Assembly (NCBI RefSeq): GCF_024436035.1
Contig: NZ_JANFNG010000044.1
Span: forward strand, 1-42,093
Length of the DNA: 42,093 nt
Origin: Streptomyces humicola
Lineage (GTDB): Bacteria; Actinomycetota; Actinomycetes; Streptomycetales; Streptomycetaceae
Direction of reading: 5' to 3'
The notes below the pieces were generated by a model. The model had not been told where the DNA came from, ran no database searches, and saw only the letters and a program-made list of their open reading frames with translations. Below are positions 30,950-39,782 of the stretch, piece by piece. The translations under genes and the position numbers were made by a program. Position 1 is the first letter of the stretch, and each line of letters begins with the position of its first letter.

Positions 30950-30966
30950 TGACGTAAGTGACGTAA
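30950..30966 (+). repeat. Direct repeat TGACGTAA before the beta-propeller gene
   Basis: TGACGTAA occurs at 30950-30957 and 30959-30966, one base apart, 18 bases before the GTG at 30985 and beside its ribosome binding site. TGACGT-like half-sites can be regulator targets; none can be named. Confidence 0.5.
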
Positions 30967-30984
30967 TGGCGACAGGAGACCGCT

Positions 30985-32259
30985 GTGCGACCGCATCGCA
31001 TCCGTGCTGCCCTCATCTGCGGCCTCGCGGTGACCGCCGGGGTCGCAGCGGTAGCCGGCCAGACCGGGCACGGACGCTCCACCGTCGCGTTCCAACCACC
31101 GGCCTCCGGGGCCGCGGGCCACGTCACCCACACGCCCCCACCGACGCTCGCCCAGCCGCCGTCCGTCGTCCCGGACTGGATCCGCGCCATCGTAGGCCCG
31201 CCCGAGCTGCGCCCGGCCGGGCCTGCCGCCGTCTACACGTACACCCAAGTCGGTATGTTCAGCGCTGCCGTCAAGGGCGACCCGCAGCTGGTCTACGTGC
31301 CCAACAGCGGCGAGTCCGGCATGCACGGCCTGAACAACTCGTCCAACCCGGACCGGGACAGCGTCACCGTCATCGACCCCAGGACCTTCCGGGTCGTCGG
31401 CCACTTCAAGGTCGGCGGCCTGCCGCAGCACGTGACACCGTCGTGGGACCTCAAGACACTGTGGGCCGACGCCAGCGGGGGCAACCAGCTCGTCCCCATC
31501 AACCCCAGAACCGCCAAGCCCGGCAAACCCGTGCCCGTCGACGCCCCGTACAACCTGTACTTCACCCCCGACGGCTCGACGGCCCTCGTCATGGCGGAAC
31601 GCCGCAACCGCATCGACGTCCGCGACCCGCACACCATGCAGCTGCGCCGCTCGATCGACGCGCCCTGCAACGGCATCAACCACGCGGACTTCTCCGCCGA
31701 CGGCAGCTACTTCCTCGCCACCTGCGAATTCTCCGGCCACATCCTGAAGTACGACACCAAGACGCTCGACCTGATCGACAACATCGACCTCGGCCCGGAG
31801 TCGATGCCGCAGGACATCCGGCTCGGCCCCGACGGACACACTTTCTACATCGCCGCGCTCAACCAGGGCGGACTGATCGTCCTCGACGGCGACTCCCTCG
31901 ACACCGAGGGGCTGATCCCGACGGGCAAGGGCGCGCACGGCATCTACCCAAGCCGCGACGGAAAGCTGCTGTACGTGTCGAACCGCGACGAAGGATCGGT
32001 CAGCGTCGTCGACCCGGTCGCCCGCAAGGCGACCGCCAAGTGGCGCATCCCGCACGGCGGCTCACCCGACATGGGCGGGGTCAGCGCGGACGGTACCCAG
32101 CTGTGGCTCTCCGGGCGCGACAACGACGAGGTGTACTGCTTCTCGACCAAGGACGGACATCTGCTCGCCCGCATCCCGGTCGGCGCCAACCCGCACGGCC
32201 TGGCCTTCTTCCCGCAGCCCGGCAGGTACAGCCTCGGCCACACCGGAAGCTTCCGCTGA
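30985..32259 (+). CDS. Secreted YncE/YVTN-type beta-propeller protein
   Basis: A 424-residue protein with an N-terminal signal segment (RAALICGLAVTAGVAAVAG) and a Pro-rich linker to about residue 70. It is followed by about seven propeller blades. Blade motifs include DSVTVIDPRTFRVVGHFKVG, NRIDVRDPHTMQLRRSID, GGLIVLDGDSLDTEGLIPTG and GSVSVVDPVARKATAKW, the usual V-x-V-I-D pattern. Such proteins bind partners or ligands outside the membrane and rarely have enzymatic activity. GTG 30985 follows AGGAG by 7 bases. Possible role at the cell surface; nothing nearby fixes it. Confidence 0.83.
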   Translation: MRPHRIRAALICGLAVTAGVAAVAGQTGHGRSTVAFQPPASGAAGHVTHTPPPTLAQPPSVVPDWIRAIVGPPELRPAGPAAVYTYTQVGMFSAAVKGDPQLVYVPNSGESGMHGLNNSSNPDRDSVTVIDPRTFRVVGHFKVGGLPQHVTPSWDLKTLWADASGGNQLVPINPRTAKPGKPVPVDAPYNLYFTPDGSTALVMAERRNRIDVRDPHTMQLRRSIDAPCNGINHADFSADGSYFLATCEFSGHILKYDTKTLDLIDNIDLGPESMPQDIRLGPDGHTFYIAALNQGGLIVLDGDSLDTEGLIPTGKGAHGIYPSRDGKLLYVSNRDEGSVSVVDPVARKATAKWRIPHGGSPDMGGVSADGTQLWLSGRDNDEVYCFSTKDGHLLARIPVGANPHGLAFFPQPGRYSLGHTGSFR

Positions 32260-32274
32260 GGCATCCTGTGCCCC

Positions 32275-32763
32275 CTACGACGTGCCCTCCTCCAGGCGCC
32301 GTCGCGACGCCTCGATCTCCGCCTCGGCCTCGCTCCGCCCCACCCATGTGGCGCCCTCGACCGACTTGCCCGGTTCCAGGTCCTTGTAGACCTCGAAGAA
32401 GTGCTGGATCTCCAGGCGGTCGAATTCACTTACATGGCGGATGTCCCGCAGATGTTCGCAGCGCGGATCCGCTGCCGGGACGCACAGCACCTTGTCGTCC
32501 TCGCCCGCCTCGTCCGTCATCCGGAACATGCCGATCGGCCGGCAGCGGATGGCCGTCCCCGGGAACGTCGGGTCCTGCACCAGCACCAACGCGTCCAGCG
32601 GCTCCCCGTCGGCTCCGAGCGTCCCGTCGATATAGCCGTAGTCGGCCGGATAGCGGGTGGACGTGAACAGCAGCCGGTCGAGCCGGATCCGCCCCAGCTC
32701 GTGATCCATCTCGTACTTGTTGCGGCTGCCCTGGGGGATCTCCACGATGACGTCGACGTCCAC
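32275..32763 (-). CDS. ppa: Inorganic pyrophosphatase
   Basis: A 162-residue soluble family-I PPase of normal bacterial length. [11 protein letters not shown] (about 8-18) is the substrate-binding opening, and [22 protein letters not shown] (about 41-62) contains the metal-binding D-G-x-P-x-D region. D-E-A-G-E-D-D-K-V follows, giving the third acidic cluster. It hydrolyses PPi to drive biosynthesis and is probably essential. The GTG at 32763 lies 7 bases after a TAGGCT -10 box, implying a leaderless start. The antiporter gene lies upstream on the same strand, but a palindrome and separate promoter lie between them. Confidence 0.95.
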   Translation of the reverse strand: MDVDVIVEIPQGSRNKYEMDHELGRIRLDRLLFTSTRYPADYGYIDGTLGADGEPLDALVLVQDPTFPGTAIRCRPIGMFRMTDEAGEDDKVLCVPAADPRCEHLRDIRHVSEFDRLEIQHFFEVYKDLEPGKSVEGATWVGRSEAEAEIEASRRRLEEGTS

Positions 32764-32770
32764 GCTCCCC

Positions 32771-32776
32771 AGCCTA
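32771..32776 (-). promoter_or_regulatory. -10 box giving a leaderless ppa mRNA
   Basis: TAGGCT on the minus strand ends 7 bases before the GTG start of ppa. It is the same hexamer as at the leader peptide (4588). The expected -35 region reads TTCGTG and is poor. Confidence 0.5.
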
Positions 32777-32777
32777 G

Positions 32778-32794
32778 GACCCGGGGCCCGGGTC
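32778..32794. terminator. Perfect 17-bp palindrome between the antiporter and ppa genes
   Basis: GACCCGGG and CCCGGGTC flank a single G. It lies directly upstream of the ppa -10 box and 41 bases past the antiporter stop. Either it ends antiporter transcription (GACCCG/CGGGTC stem, 5-base loop) or it is an operator for ppa. Confidence 0.45.
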
Positions 32795-32834
32795 ACGAAG
32801 CCGAGAAGCCGGATCGCTCCTCGCGCCCGTCGCG

Positions 32835-34394
32835 CTACTCGCCCAGTCCGGTCTCCTCCAGGTCGAGTGTGCGCTGGATGCGCCGCCGCGTGGTGTCGCT
32901 TATCCGATGGGCCGCGTACAGCCTTTGCAGCTCCTCGGACTCCGCCGCTATCAGTGTCCGGCGCAGCTCGCGATAGGCGGTCAGGGCCTCGACGGGTGCG
33001 GGTCCGCCGTCGCGCCCTGCCTCGGAGTCGTACAGGCGGGCCTGCAGATCGCGTCGCAGCTGGTCGATGACGATCGCCGGGGCGGCCTCGAGATCGGCGA
33101 GCTCGTCCAGGGCGGCGAGCCCGGCGCGGGCGAGCGCGTCGCGTGCCTTCGCCTCTTCCCGTGCCGTGTGCTCGGGCTCCAGCGCGATGCCCGACCAGCG
33201 GACCACCGGCGCCAGCGTGAATCCCTGCACCACCAGGGTGACGACGATGACCGATGTCGTCAGCACCAGCACCAGGGCACGGTGCGGAAGCGGGCTGCCG
33301 CCGTGCGTGGTCAGCGGGATGGACAGCGCCGCGGCGAGCGGCAGGATGCCGCGTGTGCCGGCCCAGGAGACCACCGCGGGAACGCGCCAGGAGACAGGAC
33401 CGTCCCCGCGCCTGCGCTGCATGAGCGTCGACAGCGGGAAGACTCCGAGCAGCCGCACCCCGATCACCGTGCCGGCCACGGCCAGCACGCCCAGCGGCCA
33501 GGCCCGCTCGTCGGGCGCCAGCTCGCGTACGAGGCCGGGCAGTTCGAGGCCGATGATGGCGAAGACGACGCTCTCCAGAAGGAAGACCACTGTGCCGTAG
33601 ACCGCGTGGACCTGGAGGCGTATCGGCGCGTTGGTGAGCCGGTGGCCGGTGCTGCCCAGAATCACCCCGGCGACGACCACCGCCGTCACGCCCGAGGTGT
33701 GCAGGTCCTCGGCGAGTACGTAGGCGGCGTACGGAGTGACCAGCGCGATCACCGTCTCCAGCACCGGATCCTCGGTACGGCGCCGGATGAGCACCACCAG
33801 GCCCGCCACCGCGGCACCGATCACCGCCCCGCCCCCGCCGAGCAGTACGAACTGCCCGGCCGCGGCGGGCAGCGACACCGCGCTCGCCGCGACTGCCGTG
33901 CCGACGGCGACCTTGTAGAGCACCAGGCTGGTCGCGTCGTTGAACAGGCTCTCCGACTGGACCATCATCTGCAGCCGCCGTGGCAGCGAGAGCCTGCGCC
34001 CGAGCGCGGTCACCGCCACCGGGTCGGTACTGGCGAGCACCGCGCCGAGCACGAACGCCATCTGGCCGCTGAGCGGGGTCAGCGCATGAGCGACCAGTCC
34101 CACCGCCGCCGCCGTGACCAGTACAAGACCGAAGGCGAGCACCGTCACAGGCCGCCACACCGCGCGCACCTCACGCCACGACATCTCCTCGGCAGAGGCG
34201 TACAGCAACGGCGGCAGCACCACGATGTTGATCACCTCGGGCTGCACGTGCAGCGCGGGCACCCCGGGCAGCAGCGCAATGCCGAGGCCGACGGCGACCA
34301 GCAGTGAGGGAGCGGGGATGCGCCAGTGCCGCGCGCCGGTCGCCACGGCGGTGGCGAGTACCACGAGAAGCAGTACGGCGGTCAGGCCGGTCAT
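32835..34394 (-). CDS. Na+/H+ antiporter, CPA1 family
   Basis: A 519-residue antiporter with about 12 helices in the first 400 residues and a charged cytoplasmic tail of about 100 residues. Diagnostic residues are [11 protein letters not shown] (about 115) and [15 protein letters not shown] (about 147-161), the latter with the Asn-Asp pair of electroneutral CPA1 exchangers. It expels Na+ (or K+) for protons and helps pH and salt balance. ATG 34394 follows GAAGGAT. A -10 box TAGGGT (34464-34469, minus) would give a 63-base leader with a GC-rich stem. Whether the leader senses an ion is open. Confidence 0.92.
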   Translation of the reverse strand: MTGLTAVLLLVVLATAVATGARHWRIPAPSLLVAVGLGIALLPGVPALHVQPEVINIVVLPPLLYASAEEMSWREVRAVWRPVTVLAFGLVLVTAAAVGLVAHALTPLSGQMAFVLGAVLASTDPVAVTALGRRLSLPRRLQMMVQSESLFNDATSLVLYKVAVGTAVAASAVSLPAAAGQFVLLGGGGAVIGAAVAGLVVLIRRRTEDPVLETVIALVTPYAAYVLAEDLHTSGVTAVVVAGVILGSTGHRLTNAPIRLQVHAVYGTVVFLLESVVFAIIGLELPGLVRELAPDERAWPLGVLAVAGTVIGVRLLGVFPLSTLMQRRRGDGPVSWRVPAVVSWAGTRGILPLAAALSIPLTTHGGSPLPHRALVLVLTTSVIVVTLVVQGFTLAPVVRWSGIALEPEHTAREEAKARDALARAGLAALDELADLEAAPAIVIDQLRRDLQARLYDSEAGRDGGPAPVEALTAYRELRRTLIAAESEELQRLYAAHRISDTTRRRIQRTLDLEETGLGE

Positions 34395-34634
34395 GGCCGC
34401 ATCCTTCAGTGATCCGTAATCCCGAGTCGTGTGCCGACCAGACTTCCCGGCGCTCCCGGCTCCACCCTATCGGGCGTATCGCGTCTGAGCCTCATCAAGC
34501 CTTGTCAGGCGATGGTTCACCCATCGGGCGCCGGGAAGCGTCCCAAGGTTTCCCTCGCGTGATTTCCTGTCCGCAACGGGCGGATTTCCTCTGCCGCAGC
34601 AGGCACCGGCACGGCAGCACCAGGAGGCGGTACG
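34395..34634. other. Divergent promoter region of the antiporter and ABC transporter genes
   Basis: A 240-base gene-free stretch. On the minus strand a TAGGGT -10 box (34464-34469) precedes a leader whose 34433-34451 part reads GCCGGGAAGTCTGGTCGGC and can fold on its GCC/GGC ends. CGATGG/CCATCG (34510-34515 and 34521-34526) form a 6-bp hairpin with a 5-base loop. No promoter elements for the plus-strand ABC genes are convincing, and no known riboswitch core was recognised. Confidence 0.4.
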
Positions 34635-36371
34635 GTGGCGGGTCCGGGCGGTTTCCCTACACGCGGGGTGTGGCGTCGGCCCGCGCTGCGGTGGGTGGAC
34701 GTGCTCGTGGGCGCCGCGCTCGTCGCACTGCTCTACGGACTCGTCCGGCTCGCCCCTGCGCTCAATGCACCGTTCCTGCCGGGCACGGCCCCGTCCACCG
34801 TCTCGACCGATCCCTCTCATCTGCCGTACTACGCCGTGCGCTCCCTCGTGCGGATGTTCGCCGCGCTCGCGCTGTCGGTGATCTTCACCTTCGTCTACGC
34901 GACGGCCGCGGCGAGGCTGCGCCGCGCCGAGAAGCTCCTGCTGCCGGTCCTCGACATCCTCCAGTCGGTGCCGGTGCTCGGCTTCCTGTCGGTGACCGTC
35001 ACGGCGTTCATCAACCTCTTTCCCGGCTCCGAGCTCGGCCTTGAATGCGCCGCCATCTTCGCGATCTTCACCGCGATGGCCTGGAACATGACGTTCGCCT
35101 TCTACTACTCGCTCGTCTCGCAGCCGCGGGAGTTCGACGAGGCGGCGCGGATGATGCGGCTGACCAAGTGGCAGCGCTTCTGGCGGCTCGACGTGCCGAG
35201 CGGGATGATCCCGCTGGTCTGGAACGGGATGATGAGCTTCGGCGGGGCCTGGTTCTTCCTCGCCGCCTCGGAGTCCATCAGCGTACTCAACCACAAGTAC
35301 GCGCTGCCCGGCATGGGCTCGTACGCCGCGGCGGCGATCCGTAAGGGCGACCTCGGCGAGGTCGGGATCGCCATCGCGGTGATGGTGGTGTTGGTGGTCG
35401 GGGTCAACGCGGTCTTCTGGCGGCCGATGACCGCGTGGGCGGAACGGTTCCGCGTCGAGGAGTCACAGGCCCCTGAACGGCCCCGCAGCGTGGTGCTCGA
35501 CCTGCTGCGACGGTCCTCCGTACCCGAGCTGATCAGGCGTCCGCTGAGGCCGCTCGGGGCGGCGCTGGACCGGGCGACGAGGCCGTTGGGCACCGCGGAG
35601 CACCCGTTGACCACGACGACGGTACGCGAGCGCATGGGGGACGTGTTCTTCGCGGGCGCGGTCAGCGTCGTGGTCGTCTTCTTCGCCTGGCGGGCGCTGG
35701 ACTACGTGCACACCACCGTGGGGCTCGCAGAGTTCGGGTACGCACTGGCGCTGGGCGCCGCGACCTTCGGCCGTGTCGTCGTGCTGATCGCCGCGGCGAC
35801 CGTCGTCTGGGTCCCCATCGGCGTATGGATCGGGATGAACCCCAAGGTCACCCGGTTCGCCCAACCCGTCGTCCAGGTTCTGGCGAGCTTCCCGGCGAAC
35901 TTCCTCTTCCCTCTGGCCGCCGCCGTCTTCCTCGCACTCGGCATCCCGCTCAACGCAGGCGCGATCCTGCTGATGGCGCTCGGCTCGCAGTGGTACATCC
36001 TCTTCAACGTCATCGCCGGCGCCCAGGCCATCCCCTTCGACCTGCGGGAGGCGATGCGCTCGTTCAACGTCGGCGGACCACTGAAATGGCGGGTGTTCAT
36101 CCTGCCCGCCGTCTTCCCCTCGTACGTCACCGGCGGCATCACCGCTGCAGGAGGTGCGTGGAACGCCTCGATCGTCGCCGAGGTCGTCGACTACGACCGC
36201 CACCATATGCAGGCGACCGGGCTGGGCGCGTACATCACCTCAGCCACCGAGGTCGGCGACTTCCCCAAGATCCTCGTCGGCATCAGCGTGATGAGCCTGT
36301 ATGTCGTCCTCGCCAACCGTCTGTTCTGGCGGCGCCTCTACCGTGTCGCCGAGTCCCGATACGCGTTGTGA
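34635..36371 (+). CDS. ABC transporter permease, two fused permease domains
   Basis: A 578-residue protein holding two binding-protein-dependent permease domains in one chain. The first (about 65-260) has the coupling motif EFDEAARMMRLTKWQRFWRLDVP; the second (about 360-575) has DLREAMRSFNVGGPLKWRVFILP. Both couple to the ATPase encoded next. The domains resemble nitrate/sulfonate/taurine-type permeases. Because each transporter needs two permease units, this fused chain may act alone with two ATPase copies. No substrate-binding protein gene is in the window, so the substrate is unknown. GTG 34635 follows AGGAGG by 7 bases; six bases separate its stop from the ATPase gene. Confidence 0.88.
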   Translation: MAGPGGFPTRGVWRRPALRWVDVLVGAALVALLYGLVRLAPALNAPFLPGTAPSTVSTDPSHLPYYAVRSLVRMFAALALSVIFTFVYATAAARLRRAEKLLLPVLDILQSVPVLGFLSVTVTAFINLFPGSELGLECAAIFAIFTAMAWNMTFAFYYSLVSQPREFDEAARMMRLTKWQRFWRLDVPSGMIPLVWNGMMSFGGAWFFLAASESISVLNHKYALPGMGSYAAAAIRKGDLGEVGIAIAVMVVLVVGVNAVFWRPMTAWAERFRVEESQAPERPRSVVLDLLRRSSVPELIRRPLRPLGAALDRATRPLGTAEHPLTTTTVRERMGDVFFAGAVSVVVVFFAWRALDYVHTTVGLAEFGYALALGAATFGRVVVLIAAATVVWVPIGVWIGMNPKVTRFAQPVVQVLASFPANFLFPLAAAVFLALGIPLNAGAILLMALGSQWYILFNVIAGAQAIPFDLREAMRSFNVGGPLKWRVFILPAVFPSYVTGGITAAGGAWNASIVAEVVDYDRHHMQATGLGAYITSATEVGDFPKILVGISVMSLYVVLANRLFWRRLYRVAESRYAL

Positions 36372-36377
36372 GCCCCC

Positions 36378-37715
36378 ATGACCCTCACCACCAGGTCTGT
36401 CATCATCGACGTCGACGGTGTGACGAAGACGTTCACCACCCCGGACGGACGCGCCCTTCCGGTCCTCGACGGGATCGGCTTCCAGCTCGCCGAGGGCGAG
36501 ATCGTCGCCCTGCTCGGCAAGTCCGGATCCGGCAAGTCGACTCTGCTGCGCTGCATCGCGGGGCTCATCGCCCCTTCCACCGGTACGGTGGCCTATCGCG
36601 GCACCCCGCTGACCGGCTCCAACCCCGGTGTCGGCATGGTCTTCCAGTCGTTCGCGCTGTTGCCCTGGCTGACCGTCCAGCAGAACGTCGAACTCGGCCT
36701 GCAGGCACGCGGCGTCGGCGAGGCTGAGCGGCGCGACCGGGCCCTGAAGGCCATCGACCTCATCGGGCTCGACGGATTCGAGGGCGCCTACCCCAAGGAG
36801 CTCTCCGGCGGCATGCGCCAGCGCGTCGGCTTCGCACGTGCCCTGGTCGTCGAACCGGACGCGCTGCTGATGGACGAACCGTTCTCCGCACTCGACGTCC
36901 TGACCGCGGAGAACCTGCGTAGCGAGCTGGTCGGCCTGTGGGAGGAGCACGAGGCCCCGGTGAAGTCCATCCTCATCGTCACCCACAACATCGAGGAGGC
37001 CGTGCTTCTCGCCGACCGGATCCTGGTGCTCTCCTCCAACCCCGGCCGCATCATGGCCGAACTCACCATCGAACTGCCGCGTCCCCGCGACCGCCGGACA
37101 CCGCGCTTCGAAGCGCTGGTCGACACCGTCTACGGCATCCTCACCGGCCGTGAGGAGGCGGCCGCGGCGGCCACCCAGGCCGCGCCCGTGGCGGGCGGGG
37201 CACGGCCGTCGGCCACCCCCGTCAGCGCCCCGCTGCCGGATGTGAGCGTCGGTGGCATGGCCGGGCTGCTGGAGATCCTTGTCGCCCGCGGCGGCGAGGA
37301 CGGACTCGCAGAGATCGCCGACGAACTCAGCTTCGAGATCGACGACCTGCTGCCGCTCGTCGACGCCGCCGCCATGCTCGGACTCGCCCGCACCCATGAC
37401 GCGCGGCTGACGATCACCCCGGAGGGCCGCGAGTTCGTCGCCGCCGACATCCTCACCAGCAAGCAGCTGTTCGCCCGCCACGCCGCGGCGCACGCCCCGC
37501 TGGTGCGCGCCATCGTGCAGGCCCTCGCCGCGACCGAGGGCCACACGCTGCGCGAAGGCTTCTTCCTCGATCTGCTGCGGCGCGGCTTCAGCCTCGAAGA
37601 GGCCCGCCGTCAGCTGGAGACGGCCGTCGACTGGGGCCGCTACGCCGAGCTGTACGACTACGACGCCGACGACGGACGGCTCACCCTGGAGCCGGGAGCG
37701 CAGGCCGCGCTGTAG
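36378..37715 (+). CDS. ABC transporter ATPase with C-terminal AAA-associated domain
   Basis: A 445-residue ATPase. The nucleotide-binding domain (about 1-260) has Walker A GKSGSGKST (47-55), Q-loop FQSFALLPW, signature LSGGMRQRV, Walker B ALLMDEPFSALD and switch His in VTHN. A linker rich in Ala follows, then a C-terminal AAA-associated domain (about 290-440) with winged-helix-like helices (EIADELSFEIDDLLPLVDAAAMLGLAR). That tail occurs on a subset of nitrate/sulfonate-type importers and may be regulatory. It is co-transcribed with the fused permease. The ATG start has a GAGCC site directly after the permease stop. It ends 25 bases from the convergent LCP gene. Confidence 0.9.
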   Translation: MTLTTRSVIIDVDGVTKTFTTPDGRALPVLDGIGFQLAEGEIVALLGKSGSGKSTLLRCIAGLIAPSTGTVAYRGTPLTGSNPGVGMVFQSFALLPWLTVQQNVELGLQARGVGEAERRDRALKAIDLIGLDGFEGAYPKELSGGMRQRVGFARALVVEPDALLMDEPFSALDVLTAENLRSELVGLWEEHEAPVKSILIVTHNIEEAVLLADRILVLSSNPGRIMAELTIELPRPRDRRTPRFEALVDTVYGILTGREEAAAAATQAAPVAGGARPSATPVSAPLPDVSVGGMAGLLEILVARGGEDGLAEIADELSFEIDDLLPLVDAAAMLGLARTHDARLTITPEGREFVAADILTSKQLFARHAAAHAPLVRAIVQALAATEGHTLREGFFLDLLRRGFSLEEARRQLETAVDWGRYAELYDYDADDGRLTLEPGAQAAL

Positions 37716-37740
37716 CTACCGGCGGCGGCGAACGTACCGG

Positions 37741-39438
37741 TCAGGGCGCGGAATTGGGCACGTTCGGGCTGTCCGCGTAGGCCTGAGTCGGAGTCATCGG
37801 CACACCGCCCACCGAGACGGTGTCGAACGTGCTCACCTGCGCACACTGCTTCGACTGGTCCGCCGTGGAGGAGTTGGCGCCGGCGACCGCGGCCTTGGCG
37901 TCGGCCGGGGCGGGCCTGGACGATCCGCCCCCGCTCGACGGGAAGGTGCTGCCGCTGCTCCAGTCGCTGCCGACGACCACCGTCACCTGGCTGACGCTGC
38001 TGTCCTGCTGCAGACGGCTTGCCGGGATCTGCAGTGCGCGGGCGACGGTCTGCGCCTCGGCCTGCCGGCCGGGAGCGTAGTGGACCGAGGTGGCCGAGGC
38101 CGGGACTGGTGCGTTGGCCGAGCCGCTGTTGGGGCTGAACCCCTGGTCGATCAGGTCCTGGGCGATCTGCGAGGCGCGGCCGGTGACACCGCTGCCGTTG
38201 TTGACCTGCACGGTGATCTGCAAGTCGGGAACGGCCGGCTGCGCCGGGCTCGGCGTGGCCGTGGCCGTCGAGGACTTGCCGCCGCTGCCGTTGCTGAGCG
38301 ACTGGTCGTCGGCGAGCGCGTTGAACAGGTTCTGCGCGGCGGACGACGGCACCACGGCAGAGCTGTCCCGCGGATCCTGAAGGGTCTGCATGGTGGCGAA
38401 GGTGATCCGGTTCGACGGAACCTTGTTCAAGTCCGTTGCCAGGCCGAGGAGTTTGGGGATGCTGTCGAGCCCGGTGTCCACCGTCAGCGCCTTGGTGGCC
38501 GCGTTGGCGAGCCCGTAGAGCGCGGTGGGATCGGTGAGTGTGCCAGCGCTCTTGAGCGTGCGGATCATGGAGCTGAGGAAGATGTGCTGGCTGACCGTGC
38601 GGCCCAGGTCGCTGCCGTCGCCGAAGCCGTGCCGGGAGCGCAGGAACTCCAGCGCCGACATACCTTTGAGGGTGTGGGTGCCCTTGGACAGCTTCAGATG
38701 CGAGTACGGGTCGTACACGTTGTTGCTGACGCAGACCGGGACGCCGCCGATGGCATCGGACATGTTCACGACTCCGGAGAAGTCGACCTTCATGAAGTGG
38801 TCGACGGGTATGCCCGTCAGCTGGTGCACCGCCGCCGCGGTGCAGCTCGGACCGTACTGAAGTGTGCTGTTGATCCGGTCGACATGGGCCTGCATCGTCT
38901 GGTGCGTCGTCGGATCCGTGCACGTGGGCAGCTCGGTCTTGGTGTCCCGGGGAACGCTCATCACCGTGGCGTTGGAGCGGTCCGCGGAGACGTGGACCAG
39001 CATCTCCACGTCCGCGTTCTCCCCGCCGCCGCAGTCGCCGCCGATCTTGCAGTCGGCCGCGTTGTCGCGCCCGTCCGAGCCGAGCATCAGGATGTTGATC
39101 GGGGTGCGCCCGAAGGCGTCGGCTTTCTCGCTGCCGCCGCCGATCAGCGGCAGGCCGTTGATGTTGCCGTTGAGATGCTCGTACAGGGCCGCGCCCACAC
39201 CGGCGACGACCAGCACCGCGGTGGAGGTCGTGATCGCGGCGATCTTGGCGGCGCTGCGCTTCCTCGGCCGCGCCCGTCCCCGGCCCGCCGCACGTCGCCC
39301 CTCCGCGCCCGGGCGGATCCCGGCCTGCCGACCGCCGCGTCCCGCCCCCTGCGCAGCCCGCCTGGCGCGGCGGGGGCCAGGCACGGTTGTGCCCTCGCCC
39401 GTCGCCGAGCCGCCCCGGCGGTGCGATACGTCGGTCAT
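37741..39438 (-). CDS. LytR-CpsA-Psr (LCP) family cell-wall transferase 1
   Basis: A 565-residue type II membrane protein. An Arg-rich cytoplasmic tail (1-60) and one helix (AAITTSTAVLVVAGVGAALY) lead to the LCP domain (about 110-290). Its markers are NILMLGSDGRDN, SVPRDTKTELP, INSTLQYGPSC and FLRSRHGFGDGSDLGR, including the Arg/Asp residues that hold the polyprenyl pyrophosphate. A LytR C-terminal domain (about 400-490) follows. LCP enzymes join wall glycopolymers to peptidoglycan. Two Cys pairs in the LCP domain are seen. The ATG start has AAGGGTGAGG upstream. It is transcribed away from LCP 2 from a shared control region. Confidence 0.9.
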   Translation of the reverse strand: MTDVSHRRGGSATGEGTTVPGPRRARRAAQGAGRGGRQAGIRPGAEGRRAAGRGRARPRKRSAAKIAAITTSTAVLVVAGVGAALYEHLNGNINGLPLIGGGSEKADAFGRTPINILMLGSDGRDNAADCKIGGDCGGGENADVEMLVHVSADRSNATVMSVPRDTKTELPTCTDPTTHQTMQAHVDRINSTLQYGPSCTAAAVHQLTGIPVDHFMKVDFSGVVNMSDAIGGVPVCVSNNVYDPYSHLKLSKGTHTLKGMSALEFLRSRHGFGDGSDLGRTVSQHIFLSSMIRTLKSAGTLTDPTALYGLANAATKALTVDTGLDSIPKLLGLATDLNKVPSNRITFATMQTLQDPRDSSAVVPSSAAQNLFNALADDQSLSNGSGGKSSTATATPSPAQPAVPDLQITVQVNNGSGVTGRASQIAQDLIDQGFSPNSGSANAPVPASATSVHYAPGRQAEAQTVARALQIPASRLQQDSSVSQVTVVVGSDWSSGSTFPSSGGGSSRPAPADAKAAVAGANSSTADQSKQCAQVSTFDTVSVGGVPMTPTQAYADSPNVPNSAP

Positions 39439-39554
39439 GCCTCACCCTTACGCGGTCGAGCCGGACCCCTCCGGCGCTGGTCCGTACAGCAGCACACGCC
39501 GGTGTGCCCTCGCCGGCAGCTTCGATCAAGTAGACGCACAATACCCGTCAAAGG

Positions 39555-39578
39555 TTGCATAATTGCGCAATGTAGCAA
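39555..39578 (-). promoter_or_regulatory. LCP operator copy 1
   Basis: TTGC-N3-ATTGCGCAAT-N3-GCAA, fully symmetric outside the two N3 spacers. On the minus strand GCTTGC-TACATT-GCGCAAT places a TANNNT -10 box inside it, pointing to LCP 1 (start 117 bases away). A repressor here would cover the transcription start. Confidence 0.6.
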
Positions 39579-39608
39579 GCGGCCATGAGGGGCCCGTGGG
39601 CCGCTTGC
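39575..39608. repeat. Ten-bp inverted repeat / long hairpin next to LCP operator 1
   Basis: GCAAGCGGCC (39575-39584) and GGCCGCTTGC (39599-39608) are exact inverted copies around 14 bases. The left arm overlaps operator copy 1 by four bases, so hairpin extrusion or transcription through it would interfere with binding. Confidence 0.7.
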
Positions 39609-39782
39609 GAAGATCATGCAAAGACGCCGGCCGGGGCTGCGTCGCCCCGGCGTACCGGACGCAAGCCCCGTCGAGCATAAGCCTTGGTGCTGCGTCTTTT
39701 CGACGCGAGTCTGCGATCTCGCGGATTACGCGCACGCCTCGCATTTGTCGCTCGTGCGGCGGCCCCGTGGCGGCCGTATGGC

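Noticed and set aside
34505-34545. Fluoride-riboswitch-like string GGCGATGG followed by CCATCGGGCG
   Set aside because: The GGCGATGG opening resembles crcB motifs, but the required AAC segment, second stem and GATGACTCC-type end are missing. The sequence is explained by a simple CGATGG/CCATCG hairpin.
34420-34634. Guanidine-I (ykkC) riboswitch before the ABC transporter
   Set aside because: Such importers often carry one, but I find no CTAGGG/GGTCCGAGAG core on either strand.
39610-39720. Possible tRNA or small RNA
   Set aside because: Stems are present but no cloverleaf, no GTTCRA T-loop and no CCA end; kept only as a foldable intergenic region.
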